NCBI GenBank assembly: GCA_016861345.1
Contig: BOLD01000004.1
Span: forward strand, 82,177 to 146,176
Source of the DNA: Oligoflexia bacterium
Lineage (GTDB): Bacteria > Bdellovibrionota > Bdellovibrionia > Bdellovibrionales > Bdellovibrionaceae
Reading direction: 5' to 3'
DNA length: 64,000 bases
Part shown: piece after piece, positions 59,384-64,000 of the stretch
Numbering within the stretch: the stretch's first letter is position 1
How the letters are laid out: the number at the start of each line of letters is the position of its first letter
Notes under the pieces: generated by a model
Seen by the model: the letters and a program-made list of their open reading frames with translations, nothing else
The model's database searches: none
Told to the model about the DNA's origin: nothing
Position numbers and translations under genes: made by a program

Positions 59384-59870
59384 TGTTCTGACAAATCAGG
59401 CTCTTGTTGTTGTGGTTAGTGATTTGGCATCAGGGGAGCGCCATCTCAAAAAAATGGTCAGAGAGCTAGAGAAAATATCAAAAGTAAAAACGATCTCAAG
59501 TGTTTATAAAAAAAACCATCACCACCAGTATGACAGTTTAAATTCACAACTTTGGGTGGCGTTAAGAGTAGAGACGGATGATGATCCACGACCATTTTAT
59601 CAAAAACTAAGGCAAATCGGAGATGGCGGCACTCAGTATTCCCGTGGCCAAGTTCAGCTTTTGGTCTTTAATAGCCTTATTCAACTGGATCCCGCGATGC
59701 CCTTGCCCCACCCCCTTCTTCAGTCCGAGAAAGTCGCACTGAAATGTGCGGCTGAGGCATGGGGTCAATATGAGCATCCAATTCTTGGACAAACATTGAA
59801 TGAATTAGTAATGTCTTACCCGGATCCTGAGTCATTGGAGTTTTATTTTCAAGGAGCTCAGCTCTTTTAA
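59376..59870 (+). CDS. HPPK (FolK)-like protein lacking catalytic aspartates
   Basis: 164 residues aligning along the whole length with 6-hydroxymethyl-dihydropterin pyrophosphokinase: VVVSDLASGERHLKKM (GSNLas), KTISSVYKKN (TVSSFYRTP), LPHPLLQSEKVAL (VPHYDMKNRGFML) and a C-terminal EHPILGQTLNEL. The metal-binding pair LDLDIMLF is replaced by GQVQLLVF, so both Asp are Gln. It is probably not an active HPPK. Overlaps dapB by 8 bases, so likely in the dap operon. Confidence 0.6.
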   Translation: MTDVLTNQALVVVVSDLASGERHLKKMVRELEKISKVKTISSVYKKNHHHQYDSLNSQLWVALRVETDDDPRPFYQKLRQIGDGGTQYSRGQVQLLVFNSLIQLDPAMPLPHPLLQSEKVALKCAAEAWGQYEHPILGQTLNELVMSYPDPESLEFYFQGAQLF

Positions 59871-59883
59871 AGGCACAAATGAA

Positions 59884-60327
59884 ATGATGTTGAGAGCGCA
59901 TATTTGGATAATTTTAATCACCTTGCTCACCGGCTGTGCAACACTGCCCGAGCAAGGTGTCGTGCTCAGGGAGAAAAATTATTCCCTGACCGAGATTCGA
60001 GGCGCCATCGTTTCCATTAGCGGGGAGCCGCGCCGCATTAGCGAAAATCAACGGGAAATCTATTCTCAATTTTTTACACGAAGAAAAGATCCCAAGTTTG
60101 ACCCTCAAAAATCAAAAGAAAGACTGTATGCTCTTTTCTCCGTGCTTGGGGATCGACGACCCTACGATATTCGTATTGAAGTCATTGTGGAGCGGCGACG
60201 TGGTGAAGCCTATGAACACCATACCTATGATGATCAGATAGCAAAAAAAATCGCAGTTGAACTCAAGACTAGACTTAACCAAGGTCGTGATGGCCGAAGT
60301 GTTATTGACGAGTTCAGACCTTTCTAA
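59884..60327 (+). CDS. Lipoprotein of unknown function
   Basis: 147 residues with lipobox LLTGC (Cys at 18), then a soluble domain with many Arg and Glu residues (RIEVIVERRRGEAYEHHTYD) and no recognised motif. The second ATG (59887) is equally good. It follows the HPPK-like gene by 13 bases and may share its transcript. Confidence 0.65.
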   Translation: MMLRAHIWIILITLLTGCATLPEQGVVLREKNYSLTEIRGAIVSISGEPRRISENQREIYSQFFTRRKDPKFDPQKSKERLYALFSVLGDRRPYDIRIEVIVERRRGEAYEHHTYDDQIAKKIAVELKTRLNQGRDGRSVIDEFRPF

Positions 60328-60345
60328 ATAACATAAGAATATTCA

Positions 60346-62421
60346 GTGGATATTCATTTTGCGCCCAAGGATCGGGTCTTAGCACTACTTCCAATTTTTG
60401 CCCTCGGGGCCGCGGTTACTTTTGCACCAGCAAAAATTAAAACACATCGATTTCAACAAATAACTTCGACGTTGAATATCCAAACAAAAAAAGCAGAGCC
60501 TCCGCGAGTTGCATTTTTAGCAGCAATGAAAATCCCTGCGCAATCAGATACTGTAATGGCGGCTCAGAAAAATGTTGGATTAGCTCTTAATGAAGTAGTG
60601 GGTAAGTCGGGGCTAAGAATACCAGACAGTGTTCGTACGAAGCGAATCAATATTAATGAAATGGTCTTTGAGAAAGAGGTTCTCTCGGCGCGAGCAGAAT
60701 CGAGAAAATGGATTGAAGATCTCTCAGATTCACAGCAAAAAAGATTGCTCTATGCAGATCAAGAGCATGGAACATTAGATCAGGATTGGAAAATTCCATC
60801 ATGGAAAGATCTAGCACGCGAAAAGATTGAAGAGGTTCAAAATGCAGAACTTCAGCAAGCGGGCAAATCAAAAGATCGCGTGATCGTCTATTCTCAAAAT
60901 GAGGCTGGCGAGAAAGTTACTCCTCAGTCAGTAAGAACAAAAGGCGTCGAAGTTAAAGAAGATGCACCAACTGGGTTTAAGGTCCAAGGGCATATTGAAT
61001 TAGTCGAGGGCGCCATTCTGGGTAGTGACAGATTTATTGAAATTCGAAGATTTGTAGACGGGATTCCTCGAGAGGTCGGCCGATACGAACTCAACGGTGC
61101 GTTTAGCATAAACATCAAAGACATGAGCGGCTCTATTCAGGCTGAGCTCTATGATCAGACCAATCAAGTGCTTGCAAGCGGATCCTATCGAATGGCTAAA
61201 AACGAGAATGCGTCAGCACTTAAAAAAATAAAAATTCAAATTAAGCCGCGAAATTATTTAGCGGGCTCGTTTTATGATTTTAACAAGGCAACAGAATCGT
61301 TACAGGCAAAGAAAATTCAATCCAATCAATCGATCAAGGCGTCAGTGTACTCAGCAACTTTGGATGCCGAGGTTAAAACAGATGAGCTAGGCTCGTTCCA
61401 AATTCCAAATATTTCTGACAAATCTTGGGGCATAATTCGAACAGAGGCATCAAAATTCTACCCAGCCATTCAGCTTTCTTCGGCGGGAAGACAAGAACAC
61501 CAACCCTTGTTTACAGAGTCTTTTGTGCGGGCCGTTTTAAGTATAGTTCGCGATCAACAAAAGGCATCTTTTCACGCAGAAACAGATTCGCTTGTCATGG
61601 GACAGGTGCTGGTGGATGGTAAGCCACTTTCAGACGTACAGGTTCAAGTCGAAGGATATGAAGATTACCCAGCCGTTTATATGAGTGGGTGGATACCAGA
61701 TTCAAATTTAAACCAAACCACTGCGAATGGATATTTTGTCATTACGGATCTGCCCAAAGGGCTTCACTCGCTTGTTGCAAAAAGAGCAGGTCAATATATT
61801 GGCCATGTTAATGTGGTTGTGGATGATGGTCACGCTTCGACGGCGCTCATCGAGGGCTCCTCTTATCAGCAGAAAGCCGATGTAAAGGCGTACGATGCCT
61901 TTACCGGCGAGAGCATAGCAACAACAGTCGAGCTTCAAAGTCTACAAGAACCAATTCATGTTGATGGATACGCAGAGGTTTTACTTCAAAACATTAAGCG
62001 CCACAGTCTTGCGATTTCAGAGCCTGACGACAAACAATATATCTCAGCTCAATATGTTTATTCTGACGAAGATGAGTTCATTCACTTTCCGTCAATTAAA
62101 GAATCATTTTTAACAGCGATGGCCCTAGGATCACGAGTGAATATTCAGCCCGAGATGGGAACGATTGTGGGCTTTGTTCCCGAGGAAGATTTTGATGTCT
62201 ATCTCACCCACGAAAAAGAATATTCTACAGAGAACATCGTTTACTTTGATCACACGGGGGCTCGATCAAGCGCTCCAGTTTCTGGCGGCGGATTCATTTT
62301 ATTTAATGTCCCTGTTGGAACTCAGTCCGTGGTTGTTGCATCCAAAAAATCAGATCGAATTCTTAGCCGCGTGATCCCTGTTGAGTTGCGGTCGACCACA
62401 ATTTTAAAACTTCTTTTTTAA
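60346..62421 (+). CDS. Large exported protein with carboxypeptidase-regulatory-like domains
   Basis: 691 residues, unrecognised. An N-terminal hydrophobic helix (about 10-28) acts as signal or anchor. The rest is beta-rich with repeated short segments such as VQGHIELVEGAILG, GQVLVDGKPLSDVQVQVEG, and ANGYFVITDLPKGLHSLVA, which resemble carboxypeptidase regulatory-like (CarboxypepD_reg) beta-sandwich repeats. Probably periplasmic or surface-exposed. GTG start. Its last 59 bases overlap murD on the other strand. Confidence 0.65.
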   Translation: MDIHFAPKDRVLALLPIFALGAAVTFAPAKIKTHRFQQITSTLNIQTKKAEPPRVAFLAAMKIPAQSDTVMAAQKNVGLALNEVVGKSGLRIPDSVRTKRININEMVFEKEVLSARAESRKWIEDLSDSQQKRLLYADQEHGTLDQDWKIPSWKDLAREKIEEVQNAELQQAGKSKDRVIVYSQNEAGEKVTPQSVRTKGVEVKEDAPTGFKVQGHIELVEGAILGSDRFIEIRRFVDGIPREVGRYELNGAFSINIKDMSGSIQAELYDQTNQVLASGSYRMAKNENASALKKIKIQIKPRNYLAGSFYDFNKATESLQAKKIQSNQSIKASVYSATLDAEVKTDELGSFQIPNISDKSWGIIRTEASKFYPAIQLSSAGRQEHQPLFTESFVRAVLSIVRDQQKASFHAETDSLVMGQVLVDGKPLSDVQVQVEGYEDYPAVYMSGWIPDSNLNQTTANGYFVITDLPKGLHSLVAKRAGQYIGHVNVVVDDGHASTALIEGSSYQQKADVKAYDAFTGESIATTVELQSLQEPIHVDGYAEVLLQNIKRHSLAISEPDDKQYISAQYVYSDEDEFIHFPSIKESFLTAMALGSRVNIQPEMGTIVGFVPEEDFDVYLTHEKEYSTENIVYFDHTGARSSAPVSGGGFILFNVPVGTQSVVVASKKSDRILSRVIPVELRSTTILKLLF

Positions 62422-63694
62422 AATAATCTCCGCGATCTTCAAAAGATTTAAACTCATCTAAACTTGTTCCTCCGGGACTTAAAAGGACCGTGTCACCAGC
62501 CGAGGCAGAGCAGTGACAATGTTGAAGAGCTTCTTGCAAGTGAGCAAAGCGCGCGCCGGGCAGTTGAGATTTTTCCTGAGCGAGTTGCCCACATTCTCCG
62601 AAAAAAACAAAAATAGATTTGGGATAAGCAGAAAGCGACTTTAAGTTTTCCCAGGGCAAGTTTTTATCACGCCCCCCAAGCAGAAAAAAAATATTTCCCT
62701 TTTGTGATTCCTCATAAAGGGAATGAAAGGCCTGCAGAGAAGATTCAATCGTTGTTGCCTTGCTATCATTTACAAAGCGAATACCTTTGTAAACCCCAAG
62801 ATTTTCAAGACGATGACTAAGGCCGGGGAATTGCTTCATTGCTAAAATAGCAGAATCCGGCCACTGTGCCGCCTTGGCGACTTTGGCGGCCAAGGCAAGG
62901 TTGTCAACGGCATGCTTGCCGATCATTTGACAAGCTTCAAGTTGATACTGCTGAAGGTCAGGGTCTTGCGCATCCGTGTAGATGAGCTTCGTTGAAAAAG
63001 ATCCCTTGCTGAGATAGCTGCACAGATCGCCGCCATTTCTGTTCAGAATACAGGCCCCAGTCGTTTTCTTAATAAGAGAAAGCTTTGAATCATAGTATTC
63101 ATTTAAACTTGCGTAGCGCTCAAGATGGTTTGGCGTTAGATAAGTCAGCGCGGAAAAATCAGCGCGTAAATTCTTAAAGAGATCGAGCTGATAACTGGAT
63201 AATTCAAGAACAATCCATTCGGCCCGCTGGATGTGGCCCTGCTGAAGATTGGTAATGTAATCAGCAAATGGAGTTCCCAGATTACCGCCAACAAAATAAC
63301 GAGGAGAAAAAGATTTTAGCCCACACTCAAGCAAAGAGGTTACCGTGCTCTTGCCAATTGAGCCTGTAATGCCAATCACCCGTTCTGTTGTCAGAAAAGA
63401 AAAGGCAATTTCAACTTCGCTTGTGAGAAATCCCCCGTTGCGAACAAAATCAACAATCCAGGGCTTGGTTAACGGAACTCCTGGAGAAACAATCAGGGTC
63501 TTTGGCTTTATGTCTTGAAGCAAAGCCTCTGGATTTGAATATTGTGCACGACCAGGCTTGTCGTCAAAGGTTGCAATTTCATGCAAAGGCAGGCCTGATT
63601 TTTCAAGCAGGGCTAAAACGGAGCTCCCTGTTTTAGCCATTCCGACAATGGCGACAGGGGTAGGCAATTTGCTGAGAAATTCTGATTTCAACAT
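62363..63694 (-). CDS. murD: UDP-N-acetylmuramoylalanine-D-glutamate ligase MurD
   Basis: Adds D-Glu to the muramoyl peptide. P-loop GITGSIGKSTVTSLL (about residue 110; Ile replaces the Asn of E. coli GSNGKST), YDSKLSLIKKT (carbamylated Lys), FVNDSKATTIESSLQAF (about 310) and LLGGRDKNLPWENL. 443 residues, normal. The N-terminal UDP-binding VAIVGMAKTGSSV is present. Confidence 0.93.
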   Translation of the reverse strand: MLKSEFLSKLPTPVAIVGMAKTGSSVLALLEKSGLPLHEIATFDDKPGRAQYSNPEALLQDIKPKTLIVSPGVPLTKPWIVDFVRNGGFLTSEVEIAFSFLTTERVIGITGSIGKSTVTSLLECGLKSFSPRYFVGGNLGTPFADYITNLQQGHIQRAEWIVLELSSYQLDLFKNLRADFSALTYLTPNHLERYASLNEYYDSKLSLIKKTTGACILNRNGGDLCSYLSKGSFSTKLIYTDAQDPDLQQYQLEACQMIGKHAVDNLALAAKVAKAAQWPDSAILAMKQFPGLSHRLENLGVYKGIRFVNDSKATTIESSLQAFHSLYEESQKGNIFFLLGGRDKNLPWENLKSLSAYPKSIFVFFGECGQLAQEKSQLPGARFAHLQEALQHCHCSASAGDTVLLSPGGTSLDEFKSFEDRGDYFKKEVLKLWSTATQQGSRG

Positions 63695-63757
63695 TCAGGG
63701 GTCAAGATATCACAAGAAGTTCTTGAATTTAAGACAATCTATTCGAGAATAGAAAAA

Positions 63758-64000
63758 TGGGTATCTATACTGCAATAATAAGCGATTTACATCTTTGCGA
63801 GGCTGAGCCGGTTCATCCAAAGCACCCTCTTTGGAAGAAGTTTAAGACAAAACAGTTCTTTTTTGATGATATTTTTTGTGACTTTCTCAAACATATTCAG
63901 GAAAAAGCGAATGGGAAAACTGTTGAGCTTGTTCTCAATGGAGATATTTTTGATTTTGACAGCGTGACATCGACCCCAGAGACCCCCGTATTCCGCGTTA
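63758..64000 (+). CDS. Calcineurin-like metallophosphoesterase (3' end outside window)
   Basis: 81 residues visible. AIISDLHL gives the metal-binding DxH and LNGDIFDFD the GDxxD motif; spacing fits the LpxH-like group of UDP-2,3-diacylglucosamine hydrolases, but the segment is too short to decide. Divergent from murD. Confidence 0.8.

Overview
This window is the replication-origin region of a Gram-negative chromosome, most probably a predatory or Bdellovibrio-like member of the Bdellovibrionota. The evidence is the order mnmE-mnmG-rsmG-parA-parB-bactofilin and yidD-rnpA-rpmH to the left of dnaA, dnaN-recF-gyrB-gyrA to the right, an F1Fo ATP synthase split on either side of the origin, an outer-membrane lifestyle (several lipoproteins, parvulin chaperones, an LptM-like lipoprotein) and secreted hydrolases. 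The species cannot be fixed from the sequence alone. No rRNA, tRNA, CRISPR array, prophage or insertion sequence was seen.

Layout. 0-6 kb: mfd (cut by the left edge), a beta-barrel-like protein and an exported NagZ-like glycosidase. 5.9-21.7 kb, minus strand: F1 and stalk genes atpC-D-G-A-H-F-F', a bactofilin, parB, parA, rsmG, mnmG, mnmE, a KhpB/Jag-like protein, yidC, yidD, rnpA and rpmH. One plus-strand lipoprotein gene sits between parA and rsmG and is framed exactly by two parS-like palindromes. 21.7-33.1 kb, plus strand: dnaA, the oriC (DnaA boxes, a DnaA-trio run and an AT-rich stretch in the dnaA-dnaN gap), dnaN, recF, gyrB, gyrA, a TPR lipoprotein, and the Fo genes (AtpZ-like, AtpI-like, atpB, atpE). 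Genes on both sides of oriC point away from it, so they are co-directional with replication.

33.1-44.3 kb: an XRE regulator/DUF2178-like membrane protein pair with repeated operator motifs, phosphomannomutase/phosphoglucomutase, three tandem parvulin-type prolyl isomerases, a DUF374 acyltransferase, etfA-etfB, and divergently the succinate dehydrogenase operon sdhCAB. 44.3-52.9 kb: a secreted subtilisin, an alpha/beta hydrolase, an FHA protein, rpsF-DUF2232-rplI, dnaB, a Fis-type regulator and queE. 52.9-64 kb: ftsK, two exported proteins, an LptM-like lipoprotein, dapF-dapA-dapB, a degenerate HPPK-like protein, a lipoprotein, a large exported protein, murD and the start of a metallophosphoesterase.

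The genes fit one theme: chromosome replication and segregation, energy conservation (ATP synthase, Sdh, Etf), envelope biogenesis (YidC, parvulins, LptM-like, Dap, MurD) and exported hydrolases. The observations most worth following are the palindrome-framed lipoprotein gene beside parAB, the HPPK-like protein with both metal-binding aspartates replaced by glutamine, the terminator-like palindrome inside a signal-peptide coding region, and the T8-G8 tract that supplies the subtilisin ribosome-binding site.
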